From contig JAUYET010000110.1 in assembly GCA_030691265.1 (NCBI GenBank), positions 1 to 49,683 on the forward strand: a stretch of DNA of 49,683 nucleotides, read 5' to 3'. A model generated the notes under the pieces. The model worked only from the letters and a program-made list of their open reading frames with translations. It did no database searches and was not told where the DNA came from. Shown one piece after another: positions 31,856-40,284 of this stretch (its first letter is position 1; each line of letters opens with the position of its first letter). Origin of the DNA: Pseudomonadota bacterium. GTDB lineage: Bacteria; Pseudomonadota; Gammaproteobacteria; Burkholderiales; Thiobacillaceae. Made by a program: the position numbers and the translations under genes.

Positions 31856-34030
31856 ATGACTTCTCCTCTTTTTCCCCGCACGCCCTCGCTGTCCGGCGAT
31901 GATGTCGTCGCCAAGCGCGAGGAAATCCGCGCCTATTTCCACGCCACGTTCGACCGCTACGAGCAGTTGTTCGAGGTGTTGGTAAGCGATGCGGCGTATT
32001 ACGAGAAGCCGATTCCGCTGCGGCATCCGTTGATCTTCTACTTCGGCCATACCGCCACCTTCTTCGTCAACAAGCTGGTGCTGGCCGGCTTGCTGCATGC
32101 GCGCATCGAGCCGCGCTTCGAGTCGATGTTCGCGGTCGGCGTCGATGAAATGAGCTGGGACGATCTCGACGCCACGCATTACGACTGGCCGAGCGTCGAG
32201 GCGGTGCGCGCCTATCGTCGGCAAGTGCGGGCGGCAGTGGCGGGCGTGATTGCGACCATGCCGCTGACACTGCCGATCGATTGGAATGAGCCGGCCTGGG
32301 TGGTCCTGATGGGCATCGAGCACGAGCGCATTCACCTGGAAACCTCGTCGGTGCTGATTCGCCAGCACGCGCTCAAGCATGTGCGGCCGCATCCGGCCTG
32401 GCAGCCCTGGCGCGCGAGTGGTGCGGCGCCGCTGGGTGTGCCTATTAATGCGTTGGTCGATATTCCGGCTGGTGCGGTGAGCTTGGGCAAGACTGACGCG
32501 AGTTATGGCTGGGATAACGAGTACACCCGCGAGTACACCCGCGAGTACGGCCGCGAGTACGGCCGCCATGACGTGCAGGTTCCGGCATTTCAGGCCAGCC
32601 GCCATCTGGTCAGCAACCAGGAATTTCTCGAATTCGTGCAGGCTGGCGGTTATGCCGACGATGCCTGGTGGGATGCGGAAGGGCGCGCCTGGAAAACCTA
32701 TGCACAAGCGCTGCATCCGACTTTCTGGATCGCCGCCGAATCGGCTAACCGCGATGACTGGCGCTTGCGCCTGATGCTGGAAGAAGTGCCGATGCCGTGG
32801 AATTGGCCGGTGGAGGTGAATTGTCTGGAAGCCAGCGCTTTTTGCGCCTGGAAGGCGGCCCGGGTCGGTTTGCCGGTGCGCTTGCCGAGCGAGGACGAGT
32901 GGGGTCGGCTTTACGCGTATGCCGGCCTCGCCGAAGTTCCGGAAACAGCGGTCGCGTCCGCCAACCTGCATCTCGATCACGCCGCTTCGGCTTGCCCGGT
33001 CGATACCTTCAAACAGGGCGAGTTGTACGACGTGGTCGGCAATGTCTGGCAATGGACGCAAACGCCGATCTACCCGTTCGACGGTTTTCGCGTGCATCCG
33101 CTCTACGACGACTTCACCACGCCGACCTTCGACGGCCGCCACAACCTGTTCAAGGGCGGTTCCTGGATCAGTTCTGGCAACGAGAGCCGCAAGTCCGCGC
33201 GTTATGCCTTCCGCCGCCATTTCTTCCAGCACGCCGGTTTTCGCTACGTGGTGGCTGAAGCCGCGTCATCGACCGAGACCGCCACGCCCGCCTCGCATTA
33301 CGAAACCGACAAGCTGCTCTCCGAGTACGCCGAGTTCCATTACGGCGACAGCCACTTCGGCGTCGAGAACTTCCCCAAGGCGCTGGCCGATCTGGCGATC
33401 CGCGTCATGGGTGCGCGCCCGGCCCGCCATGCGCTCGATCTCGGTTGCGCCGCCGGCCGTGCCAGCTTTGAACTGGCGCGGCATTTCGCGCAGGTCACCG
33501 GCATCGATTTTTCCGCCCGCTTCATCGGCCTCGGTGTGCAGATGGCGGAGCAGGGCCGGCTGCGCTACACCTTCGCCGAGGAGGGCGAACTGGTCAGTTA
33601 CCACGAGCGCCGCCTGGCCGACCTGGCGCTGGAGCAGACGCGCGGCAAGGTCGATTTCTTCCAGGGCGATGCCTGCAACCTGAAGCCGAATTTCACCGGC
33701 TACGACCTGATCCTCGCCGCCAACCTGGTCGACCGCCTGTACAGCCCGGCCAAGTTTCTCGCCAGCGTGCACGAACGCATCAACCTGGGCGGTCTGCTGC
33801 TGCTCGCCACGCCCTGCACCTGGCTGGAAGAACACACCCCGCGCGCGGAATGGATCGGCGGCTTCAAGCAGGACGGCGAAAACTTCACCACGCTGGATGG
33901 CCTCAAAGCCGCGCTAGGCGCGCATTTTCGGCACATCGTAGGGCCGCTCGATGTGCCCTTCGTGCTGCGCGAAACCCGGCGCAAGTTTCAACACACGGTG
34001 TCGGAAGTGACGGTGTGGGAGCGAACCTGA
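31856..34030 (+). CDS. ovoA: 5-histidylcysteine sulfoxide synthase with fused N-methyltransferase (OvoA)
   Basis: 724 residues in three parts. A DinB-like domain (about 20-185) supplies iron ligands His65 (FYFGHTATFF) and the H-x3-H-x-E motif in GIEHERIHLE (His156, His160, Glu162). A formylglycine-generating/sulfatase-modifying-type domain (about 200-470) has LPSEDEWGRLYAYAG, GNVWQWTQTP and FKGGSWISSGNESRKSARYA. A SAM methyltransferase domain (about 520-724) has ALDLGCAAGRASFELARHF. OvoA joins Cys to C5 of His using O2; the methyltransferase is thought to N-methylate the 5-thiohistidine. EgtB lacks the third domain, so OvoA is the better call. Residues 222-237 are four tandem EY(T/G)R units. 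ATG at 31856 fits the family start. Confidence 0.93.
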   Translation: MTSPLFPRTPSLSGDDVVAKREEIRAYFHATFDRYEQLFEVLVSDAAYYEKPIPLRHPLIFYFGHTATFFVNKLVLAGLLHARIEPRFESMFAVGVDEMSWDDLDATHYDWPSVEAVRAYRRQVRAAVAGVIATMPLTLPIDWNEPAWVVLMGIEHERIHLETSSVLIRQHALKHVRPHPAWQPWRASGAAPLGVPINALVDIPAGAVSLGKTDASYGWDNEYTREYTREYGREYGRHDVQVPAFQASRHLVSNQEFLEFVQAGGYADDAWWDAEGRAWKTYAQALHPTFWIAAESANRDDWRLRLMLEEVPMPWNWPVEVNCLEASAFCAWKAARVGLPVRLPSEDEWGRLYAYAGLAEVPETAVASANLHLDHAASACPVDTFKQGELYDVVGNVWQWTQTPIYPFDGFRVHPLYDDFTTPTFDGRHNLFKGGSWISSGNESRKSARYAFRRHFFQHAGFRYVVAEAASSTETATPASHYETDKLLSEYAEFHYGDSHFGVENFPKALADLAIRVMGARPARHALDLGCAAGRASFELARHFAQVTGIDFSARFIGLGVQMAEQGRLRYTFAEEGELVSYHERRLADLALEQTRGKVDFFQGDACNLKPNFTGYDLILAANLVDRLYSPAKFLASVHERINLGGLLLLATPCTWLEEHTPRAEWIGGFKQDGENFTTLDGLKAALGAHFRHIVGPLDVPFVLRETRRKFQHTVSEVTVWERT
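32519..32566. repeat. 4 x 12-bp in-frame tandem repeat in ovoA
   Basis: GAGTACACCCGC twice, then GAGTACGGCCGC twice, encoding EYTR-EYTR-EYGR-EYGR just after GWDN at the start of the sulfatase-type domain. OvoA relatives as I remember them have a single DNEYGRH here, so three units (36 bp) appear to be extra. Confidence 0.85.
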
Positions 34031-34048
34031 TGTCCTTTAGCCTGGATC

Positions 34049-34123
34049 GTAGGTTGGGCAAAGCGCAGCGTGCCCAACATCGGCGCGTGAAATGTTGGGC
34101 ACGCTGCGCTTTGCCCAACCTAC
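34049..34123. repeat. REPIN-type palindrome, family B, between ovoA and ovoB
   Basis: GTAGGTTGGGCAAAGCGCAG at the left and the complement ending GCCCAACCTAC at the right, 75 bp. It lies in the ovoA-ovoB gap and ends 20 bp before the second start codon. Confidence 0.93.
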
Positions 34124-34142
34124 ACATGGGTTGTTGACCGAA

Positions 34143-35348
34143 ATGGACTTTGATCGCCCGATCTCCCGCAACAACACCGACTCGGTCAAACACGACGGCC
34201 GCGCCGATTACTTCGGCACGGCGGATGTGCTGCCGCTGTGGGTGGCCGACATGGATTTCGCCGCCCCGGAAGCCGTCACGCAAGCCTTGTTGGCGCGCGC
34301 CGCGCACCCGATTTACGGCTACAGCCGCTATCCGGAGGCGCTGTTCGAGGCGTTGATCGGCTGGATGCGGCAACGCCACGGCTGGCGGATCGAACGCGAC
34401 TGGATATTGCTGGCGCCCGGCGTCGTGCCCTCGCTGCATGCCGCCGTGCTGGCGTTTGCCGAACCTGGCGAAGGCGTCATCGTGCAGCCGCCGGTGTATT
34501 ACCCGTTCTTCTCGGCGGTGACCGCGACCGGACGCCGGCTGATCGAAAACCCGTTGCGCTTGGACGCAGGCCGCTATCGGATCGATTTCGAGCATCTGGA
34601 AAACTGCGCCGCGCAGACTAACCCCAAGGCCCGCCTGCTGCTGCTGTGCTCGCCGCACAACCCGGTCGGCCGGGTGTGGACGCGGCAAGAATTGGTGCAA
34701 TTGCTGGACATCGCCGAGCGGCACGATCTGGTGGTGTTGTCCGACGAGATTCATCACGACCTGATCTACCCGGGGCAAAAACATCATGTGCTGGCGAGGT
34801 TGGCCGACGATGGGGCAAGCGATTTGGCAACCGATCCCGCCCGCATCGTCACCGCCGCCGCGCCCAGCAAGACCTTCAATATCCCCGGTCTCGGCCTGTC
34901 GGCGCTGATCGTGCCGGACTCGGCCCGCCGCGCAGCGCTGAGCCGGGCGTTCGATCTGCTCCACGCCGGCAATTACAACCCGTTCAGCAGCGCCGCCTTC
35001 ACGGCGGGATACCGCGACGGCGCAGCCTGGCTGGATGCGTTGATGGCGTATCTGGCGCAGACCCGCGATTTCGTCACCGATTTTTGCCATCGCAATCTGC
35101 CCGGCATCCGGGTCATCGAGCCGGAAGGCACTTATCTGCTCTGGCTGGATTGCCGCGAACTGTGCCGTGAGCGCGGCTGGAATGACGCTGCCCTCAAGCG
35201 CTTCTTCGTCGAACAGGCGCGTGTCGGCATGAATCCCGGCACGGTATTCGGCGCCGGTGGCAGCGGTTTCATGCGCATGAACATCGGCGCGCCGCGTAAG
35301 GGGATCGAGACGGCGTTGCGGCGGCTGGCGGAGTCGTTGGCCACGTAG
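34143..35348 (+). CDS. ovoB: PLP-dependent C-S lyase (MalY/PatB family), OvoB candidate
   Basis: 401 residues, fold-type I aminotransferase-like. It opens FDRPISRNNTDSVKHDG and has PLWVADMDFAAPEAVTQAL (typical MalY/PatB), CSPHNPVGRVWTRQEL, VLSDEIHHDLIYPG, the PLP-binding Lys243 in APSKTFNIPGLGLSALI and PGTVFGAGGSGFMRMNIGAP. The general reaction is cystathionine-type beta-elimination. Directly downstream of ovoA it most likely cleaves the histidyl-cysteine sulfoxide to 5-thiohistidine, the OvoB step of ovothiol synthesis. Without the context it would be called cystathionine beta-lyase. The start at 34143 is the first plausible ATG after the palindrome. Confidence 0.85.
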   Translation: MDFDRPISRNNTDSVKHDGRADYFGTADVLPLWVADMDFAAPEAVTQALLARAAHPIYGYSRYPEALFEALIGWMRQRHGWRIERDWILLAPGVVPSLHAAVLAFAEPGEGVIVQPPVYYPFFSAVTATGRRLIENPLRLDAGRYRIDFEHLENCAAQTNPKARLLLLCSPHNPVGRVWTRQELVQLLDIAERHDLVVLSDEIHHDLIYPGQKHHVLARLADDGASDLATDPARIVTAAAPSKTFNIPGLGLSALIVPDSARRAALSRAFDLLHAGNYNPFSSAAFTAGYRDGAAWLDALMAYLAQTRDFVTDFCHRNLPGIRVIEPEGTYLLWLDCRELCRERGWNDAALKRFFVEQARVGMNPGTVFGAGGSGFMRMNIGAPRKGIETALRRLAESLAT

Positions 35349-35351
35349 CCA

Positions 35352-35436
35352 CGTAGGTTGGGCAAAGCGCAGCGTGCCCAACATCGCAACCTCCGAGCGT
35401 GAAATGTTGGGCACGCTGCGCTTTGCCCAACCTACG
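35352..35436. repeat. REPIN-type palindrome, family B, downstream of ovoB
   Basis: CGTAGGTTGGGCAAAGCG at the left and CGCTTTGCCCAACCTACG at the right, 85 bp, 3 bp after the ovoB stop; nearly identical to 31562-31646. May serve as the 3' structure of the ovo transcript. Confidence 0.93.
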
Positions 35437-35463
35437 CTATCAAATTCCACCCCGGCATAACTT

Positions 35464-35496
35464 GCCGCCCCCGGCGAGGCTTGCCGGTTGGGCGGC
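35464..35496. repeat. nested hairpin upstream of the flagellar operon
   Basis: GCCGCCC and CCGGC pair with GCCGG and GGGCGGC around a 7-base loop. No T-run follows. It could insulate the flg promoter or be a partial repeat. Confidence 0.4.
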
Positions 35497-35548
35497 TGCG
35501 TAGCCAGATGGGCGCTACGAAATCAAAGGCTTAAGTAGTTTTTTGGCT

Positions 35549-35564
35549 TGGCATGGCGCTTGCT
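35549..35564 (+). promoter_or_regulatory. sigma-54 promoter of the flg operon
   Basis: TGGCATGGCGCTTGCT fits the RpoN pattern TGGCACG-N4-TTGCW with exact GG/GC spacing and one mismatch (T for C). It lies 22 bp before the flgB ATG, with AGGAGCGGAGA in between as ribosome site. Class II flagellar operons in pseudomonads and several betaproteobacteria use RpoN with a FleQ/FlrC-type activator, not encoded here. Confidence 0.85.
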
Positions 35565-35586
35565 GTAACAGGAGCGGAGACCCCAT

Positions 35587-35988
35587 ATGCTAAGCAAAAT
35601 CGACACCGAGCTCGCCTTCGTCCAGTCCGCCCTTGATCTGAGAGCGCGGCGGCAGGAAATATTGGCGGGCAACATCGCCAACTCGGATACGCCCAACTAC
35701 AAGGCGCGCGATCTGGATTTTTCCGCCGCGCTGAAGGGGGCGATGGGTGCGGAGGGCGGGTCGCTGAAGCTGGCGCGCACCGCTGGCGCGCATCTCGATG
35801 GCACCGGTTCGTCGGCGCAGGCTGGTCACCTCAAATATCGTTCCAGCGTACAGCCCAGCCTGGACGGCAATACCGTCGATCCCGATGTGGAGCGTGCGCA
35901 TTTCACCGAAAACTCGCTGCATTACCAATTCCTGCTCGACCGCGCCGCTTCGTCCTTCAAGACGATGGGCCAGGCGCTGGGGCAGTAA
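35587..35988 (+). CDS. flgB: flagellar proximal rod protein FlgB
   Basis: 133 residues, normal length. It opens LSKIDTELAFVQSALDLRA and carries the rod-protein signature GNIANSDTPNYKARDLDF. The C-terminal helix LLDRAASSFKTMGQALGQ is typical. FlgB forms the rod base joined to FliE. First gene of an eleven-gene operon flgBCDEFGHIJKL, behind a sigma-54 promoter. Confidence 0.96.
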   Translation: MLSKIDTELAFVQSALDLRARRQEILAGNIANSDTPNYKARDLDFSAALKGAMGAEGGSLKLARTAGAHLDGTGSSAQAGHLKYRSSVQPSLDGNTVDPDVERAHFTENSLHYQFLLDRAASSFKTMGQALGQ

Positions 35989-36004
35989 GCAAGGACGCGC
36001 CTGA

Positions 36005-36418
36005 ATGTCTCTGACCAACGTCTTCCACATCGCCGCTTCCGCCTTGACTGCGCAATCCATGCGCCTGAACGCGGTGGCCTCCAATCTGGCCAATGCCGAC
36101 TCCGCGCATGCCTCCACCGGCGAGGGCTACAAGGCCAAGCAGGTGGTGTTTCAGGCGGTCGCGATGGACAAGTCCGCGCCCTGGGCGCAGGGCGTGCGGA
36201 TGTCGGAAGTGCAAGAGGACAAGTCGCCGTCGCGCATGGTTTTCGACCCCAAACATCCCCTGGCCGACGCCAAGGGTTATGTCGCTTATCCCAACGTGGA
36301 TGCGGTGGAGGAGATGGTCAACATGATCTCCGCCTCGCGTTCTTATCAGACCAACGCCGAAGTGATGGCCACCACCAAGTCGCTGCTGCAGCGCACCTTG
36401 GCCATTGCACAAAGTTAG
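36005..36418 (+). CDS. flgC: flagellar proximal rod protein FlgC
   Basis: 137 residues. MSLTNVFHIAASALTAQSMR leads into the rod/hook motif NLANADSAHASTGEGYKAKQ. The C-terminus EEMVNMISASRSYQTNAEVM is the conserved D0 helix of axial proteins. It lies 16 bp after flgB and 12 bp before flgD. Confidence 0.96.
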   Translation: MSLTNVFHIAASALTAQSMRLNAVASNLANADSAHASTGEGYKAKQVVFQAVAMDKSAPWAQGVRMSEVQEDKSPSRMVFDPKHPLADAKGYVAYPNVDAVEEMVNMISASRSYQTNAEVMATTKSLLQRTLAIAQS

Positions 36419-36430
36419 GAGCGCTGAAGC

Positions 36431-37108
36431 ATGGCTATATCCGCAGTCCAGACCGATAGCACCTCAAATCTTGTTGCCAGCTTGAACGGCAGCGCGAACA
36501 CCAAGACGACCGATTCGGCCGCCGAGCTGTCCGATCGTTTTCTCACCTTGCTGGTGACCCAGCTCAAGAATCAGGATCCGATGAACCCGATGGATAACGC
36601 CGAGATGACTTCGCAGTTGGCGCAGATTTCGACGGTGGAGGGGGTCAACAATCTCAACGCCACGGTGGATGGGCTGGTGTCGCAGTACAAGTCGAATCAG
36701 GTCTTGCAGGGTGCGTCGCTGGTCGGCCGCCAGGTGCTGGCTGACGGCGATGCGCTGACTCTTTCGGAGGCTGGCGCGGCGGGCGGCGTCGGTCTGGAAA
36801 CCTCGGCGGATAGCGTCAAGATCAAGGTGCTGGATGGCAATGGCGCCGTGGTGCAGACGCTGGATCTGGGTGCGCAGGACGCGGGCCTGGTGCGCTTTGT
36901 CTGGGACGGCAAGGGCGCCGACGGGCAGAGTCAGGCTGAGGGGCAATACACGTTCGAGGTGGAGGCCGGCGTTGCAGGTAAATCGGTCGCGGCTGCAACC
37001 TACACATTGGGGAATGTGCTGAGCGTTTCCCTCAACGGTAACGACATGGTCGCCGAGGTTTCCGGCTTGGGTGATCGCGGCCTCGATCAAATTCGGCAGA
37101 TTTTCTAG
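36431..37108 (+). CDS. flgD: flagellar hook assembly (cap) protein FlgD
   Basis: 225 residues. The conserved N-terminal block DRFLTLLVTQLKNQDPMNPM followed by NAEMTSQLAQISTVEGVNNL is diagnostic. The C-terminal half contains the FlgD Ig/Tudor-like domain (GAQDAGLVRFVWDGKGADG). FlgD caps the growing hook and is removed on completion. Confidence 0.95.
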   Translation: MAISAVQTDSTSNLVASLNGSANTKTTDSAAELSDRFLTLLVTQLKNQDPMNPMDNAEMTSQLAQISTVEGVNNLNATVDGLVSQYKSNQVLQGASLVGRQVLADGDALTLSEAGAAGGVGLETSADSVKIKVLDGNGAVVQTLDLGAQDAGLVRFVWDGKGADGQSQAEGQYTFEVEAGVAGKSVAAATYTLGNVLSVSLNGNDMVAEVSGLGDRGLDQIRQIF

Positions 37109-37160
37109 GTATCGCCTGGTGTCACGGTTAGGCGCGGATTGAAACTAAGGAGCGAGTGAG

Positions 37161-38444
37161 ATGGGTTTCCAGCAAGGGTTGAGCGGCCTGAATGCCGCCT
37201 CGAAAAATCTCGATGTCATCAGCAACAACATCGCCAACGTCGGCACGGTGGGGTTCAAGTCCAGCCGGGCGGAGTTCGCCGATGTCTATGCCACGGCAAC
37301 CTTTGGCGCGGGCGATCTACAGTCCGGCCTGGGGGCGCAGACCGTCTCGGTGGCGCAGCAGTTCACCCAGGGCGGCTTGAGCGTCACCAACAATCCACTG
37401 GATGTGGCGATCAGCGGCAGCGGCTTCTTCCGTTTGAGCGGTGAGGGCGGGACGACCTATACCCGCAGCGGCCAGTTCCGTCTGGATAAGGAGGGGTTTC
37501 TGGTCACCAATACGGGCGAGAACGTCACCGGCTATACCCAGTTGACCCTGGATTCCGCCTTCAATGTGGTGGGCACCACCAGCCTGGGGAATGTCCAGAT
37601 CGACCTGGATGGCATCAATGCCCAGGCGACATCGGATCTGTCTCTGAACCTGAATCTCGATGCGGCCGCTGTGGCGCCGACGGTGGCGTTCTCCCCAACG
37701 ACTTCGACCAGCTACAACTACAGCACCTCCGTGACGGTGTTCGACAGCCTGGGCAGCGAGCATTCCATACAGTATTACTTCAGGAAGGAAGTGGCGCCGG
37801 ACAACACCTGGTCGGCCTATGCCTACATGGACGGCACCGCGACGGGGCTCTGGCCGGTGGGGGATCAACTGGATTTGAATTTGCTGAATACGAGTACGCT
37901 TCCGGCGGGTGGCGCCCACACCATGACTTTCTCGTCTGCCGGTAATCTGATTACGGGCACGTCGGCCACAAACGCGTCCGTGACGCCCCCAGGCGCGGCG
38001 CCTCTGATCATCGCCATGGACTTCACCGGGTCCAGCCAGTACTCCGGTGGTTCCGGCATCAACTCGGTGAGTCAGAACGGTTTCCAGAGCGGCAATCTGG
38101 TGGGCTTGAGCATCGGCGATGATGGCGTCATCGCCGGTCGCTACAGCAACGGCGTCACCCAGCCCCTGCAGCAACTGGTGCTGGTCACGTTCCGGAATCC
38201 GCAATCGATGATTCCTGTCGGGCAGAACCAGTGGGTATCGACCATCGATGCCGGCGCGGAAACCATCAACAACCCTGGCGAGGGTGTCGCCGGCCTGGTG
38301 CAGGCCGGTTCGGTGGAGGATTCCAACACCGACCTGACCGGCGAACTGGTCAACCTGATCGTGGCGCAGCGGCTCTACCAGGCCAATGCCCAGACCATCA
38401 GCGCGCAAAGCACGATCCTGCAGACGCTGGTGAATCTGCGATGA
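37161..38444 (+). CDS. flgE: flagellar hook protein FlgE
   Basis: 427 residues. N-terminal D0 segment GFQQGLSGLNAASKNLDVIS with NNIANVGTVGFKSSRAEFAD; C-terminal ELVNLIVAQRLYQANAQTIS and QTLVNLR. The central domain (about 150-330) is the variable surface part, Thr/Ser-rich. A GGAG ribosome site precedes the start. Polymerises to form the hook; substrate of the flagellar type III exporter. Confidence 0.96.
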   Translation: MGFQQGLSGLNAASKNLDVISNNIANVGTVGFKSSRAEFADVYATATFGAGDLQSGLGAQTVSVAQQFTQGGLSVTNNPLDVAISGSGFFRLSGEGGTTYTRSGQFRLDKEGFLVTNTGENVTGYTQLTLDSAFNVVGTTSLGNVQIDLDGINAQATSDLSLNLNLDAAAVAPTVAFSPTTSTSYNYSTSVTVFDSLGSEHSIQYYFRKEVAPDNTWSAYAYMDGTATGLWPVGDQLDLNLLNTSTLPAGGAHTMTFSSAGNLITGTSATNASVTPPGAAPLIIAMDFTGSSQYSGGSGINSVSQNGFQSGNLVGLSIGDDGVIAGRYSNGVTQPLQQLVLVTFRNPQSMIPVGQNQWVSTIDAGAETINNPGEGVAGLVQAGSVEDSNTDLTGELVNLIVAQRLYQANAQTISAQSTILQTLVNLR

Positions 38445-38460
38445 AATCCGCTGCCACTTT

Positions 38461-38535
38461 CGTAGGTTGGGCAAAGCGCAGCGTGCCCAACATCGTGGCC
38501 GCTTCGTTGGGCACGCTGCACTTTGCCCAACCTAC
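38461..38535. repeat. REPIN-type palindrome, family B, between flgE and flgF
   Basis: CGTAGGTTGGGCAAAGCG at the left, GCCCAACCTAC at the right (with GCTGCACTTTG, one change from the usual GCTGCGCTTTG), 75 bp, beginning 17 bp after the flgE stop and ending 19 bp before flgF. Confidence 0.92.
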
Positions 38536-38554
38536 TCCATAGCGAGCCGCCCAC

Positions 38555-39295
38555 ATGGACCGCGTGATCTACATCGCAATGACCGGCGCTCGCGAGGTGA
38601 CTCGCCAGCAAGCGGCGGTGTCGCACAATCTGGCGAATGTCTCGACGCACGGCTTCCGCCAGGAACTGAACGTGTTCCGCGCCTTGCCGGTGGTGGGGGA
38701 GGGCGCCAAGACGCGCGCCTTCGTGCTGGAAACCACGCCGCGCACCGATTTCACGCCGGGCGCCATTCAGCAGACCGGGCGGCCGCTCGATGTCGCGTTG
38801 CGCGGGGCGGGCTGGATCGCGGTGCAGGATGCCGGCGGCCAGGAGGCTTACACCCGCATGGGGCATCTGCAGGTCAGCCAGAACGGCGTCATACAGACCA
38901 GCAACGGCCTCAACGTCCTGGGCGATGGCGGCCCGATGTCGGCGCCGCCGGATCAGGACATCCTGATCGCCAAGGACGGCACGGTGTCCACCGTGCCCAT
39001 CGGCCGGGGCCTGAATGCAGTAGAGATCGCCGGCCGCATCAAGCTGGTGAACCCGAGCGAGACCGATCTGGTGCGCGGCGAGGATGGTCTGTTCCGGCAG
39101 AAATCCGGCCAGCCTGCGGCGGCGGATGCGAGTGTCACGCTGATCTCCGGCGCGCTGGAAAGCAGCAATGTGAACCCCGCCGAGGCGATGGTGAATATGG
39201 TCAGTCTGGCGCGCCAGTTCGAACTGCAGATGCGTGTTTTGCGCGCTGCCGAAGACAACAACCGCAGCGCCGACAAAGTGCTGACGGCTAATTAA
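38555..39295 (+). CDS. flgF: flagellar proximal rod protein FlgF
   Basis: 246 residues. MDRVIYIAMTGAREVTRQQA, then NLANVSTHGFRQELNVFRAL, DVALRGAGWIAVQDAGG and the C-terminal D0 helix EAMVNMVSLARQFELQMRVL. It is homologous to FlgG, which follows after a stretch of palindromes. Confidence 0.95.
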   Translation: MDRVIYIAMTGAREVTRQQAAVSHNLANVSTHGFRQELNVFRALPVVGEGAKTRAFVLETTPRTDFTPGAIQQTGRPLDVALRGAGWIAVQDAGGQEAYTRMGHLQVSQNGVIQTSNGLNVLGDGGPMSAPPDQDILIAKDGTVSTVPIGRGLNAVEIAGRIKLVNPSETDLVRGEDGLFRQKSGQPAAADASVTLISGALESSNVNPAEAMVNMVSLARQFELQMRVLRAAEDNNRSADKVLTAN

Positions 39296-39338
39296 CCGGT
39301 AACGATAAAGGTCGCTGAATCATGAAATCTTGTCCCCT

Positions 39339-39373
39339 CGTAGGATGTGGTGAGCTTGCGAACCGCATCGCCC
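39339..39373. repeat. solo REP, family C, between flgF and flgG
   Basis: CGTAGGATGTGGTGAGCTTG then CGAACCGCATCGCCC: a single half with its GTAG foot, cut off where the family D element starts. Confidence 0.8.
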
Positions 39374-39377
39374 AGCA

Positions 39378-39455
39378 CGTAGGGCGGAAAAGCGCCGCGC
39401 CTACCGCCAACGCTCGGTGCATTCGGCGGAAGGCGATGCGCTTTTCCGCCCTACG
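39378..39455. repeat. REPIN-type palindrome, family D, between flgF and flgG
   Basis: CGTAGGGCGGAAAAGCGC at the left and GCGCTTTTCCGCCCTACG at the right, 78 bp. Only copy of this core in the window; immediately adjoins the family C half. Confidence 0.9.
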
Positions 39456-39476
39456 ATTCTGATTCGAGGATAAATA

Positions 39477-40262
39477 ATGCTGCGCTCACTGCACATCGCC
39501 CGTACCGGCCTGGAAACTCAGCAAACCCAGCTCGACGTGATTTCCAACAACCTGGCCAACGTCTCCACCACCGGCTTCAAGCGGGGCCGCGCGGTGTTCG
39601 AGGATCTGCTCTATCAGATCATCCGCCAGCCCGGCGCGCAGTCTTCGCAGCAGACCCAGTTGCCGTCCGGCTTCCAGCTCGGCGTCGGCTCCCGCACCGT
39701 GGCCACCGAGCGCATCTTCCAGCAAGGCAGCCTGCAACAGACCAGCAACTCGCTCGATGTGGCGATCAACGGGCGCGGCTTCTTTCAGGTTCAGATGCCG
39801 GATGGCGGCACGGCTTACTCGCGCGACGGTTCTTTCCAGGTCGATAGCCAGGGCACGCTGGTGACCGCCAGCGGTTATGCCGTGCTGCCGAACATGCAGA
39901 TTCCGGCGGATGCGCTGGTGGTCAGCATCGCCCGCGATGGCGTGGTCAGCGTGACGCAGCCGGGCAGCCCCAATACGGTGACGCAACTCGGGCAGATGCA
40001 ATTGGCGGCCTTCGTCAACCCCGCCGGCCTGCAAAGCCAGGGCGAGAACCTGTACATCGAGACCGCCGCTTCCGGCGCGCCCCAGATCAACAATCCCGGT
40101 ACCAATGGCCTCGGCGTGCTCAACCAGAGCTTCGTCGAAACCTCCAACGTCAACGTGGCCGAGGAGTTGGTCAACATGATCATCGCGCAGCGCGCCTTCG
40201 AGCTGAACTCGAAGGCGATCACCACGTCGGACCAGATGTTGCAGCGTTTGACACAGCTTTGA
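39477..40262 (+). CDS. flgG: flagellar distal rod protein FlgG
   Basis: 261 residues, standard length. [40 protein letters not shown], the FlgG-specific early block [20 protein letters not shown], and [20 protein letters not shown] at the C-terminus. The start has GAGGA upstream. Forms the distal rod crossing the peptidoglycan and P and L rings. Confidence 0.97.
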   Translation: MLRSLHIARTGLETQQTQLDVISNNLANVSTTGFKRGRAVFEDLLYQIIRQPGAQSSQQTQLPSGFQLGVGSRTVATERIFQQGSLQQTSNSLDVAINGRGFFQVQMPDGGTAYSRDGSFQVDSQGTLVTASGYAVLPNMQIPADALVVSIARDGVVSVTQPGSPNTVTQLGQMQLAAFVNPAGLQSQGENLYIETAASGAPQINNPGTNGLGVLNQSFVETSNVNVAEELVNMIIAQRAFELNSKAITTSDQMLQRLTQL

Positions 40263-40284
40263 TCCGAGCTGATTGGAGACTGAC

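Noticed and set aside
22765-35436. N-terminal extensions such as ...GTLRFAQPT or ...VRTAHPT on zwf, ycaO, manC and ovoB
   Set aside because: These come from in-frame codons inside the palindromes upstream of the genes. Family alignments and ribosome sites place the starts downstream. Contrast potD, flgH and flgI, where the upstream start has a ribosome site or no good alternative and export features depend on the translated repeat.
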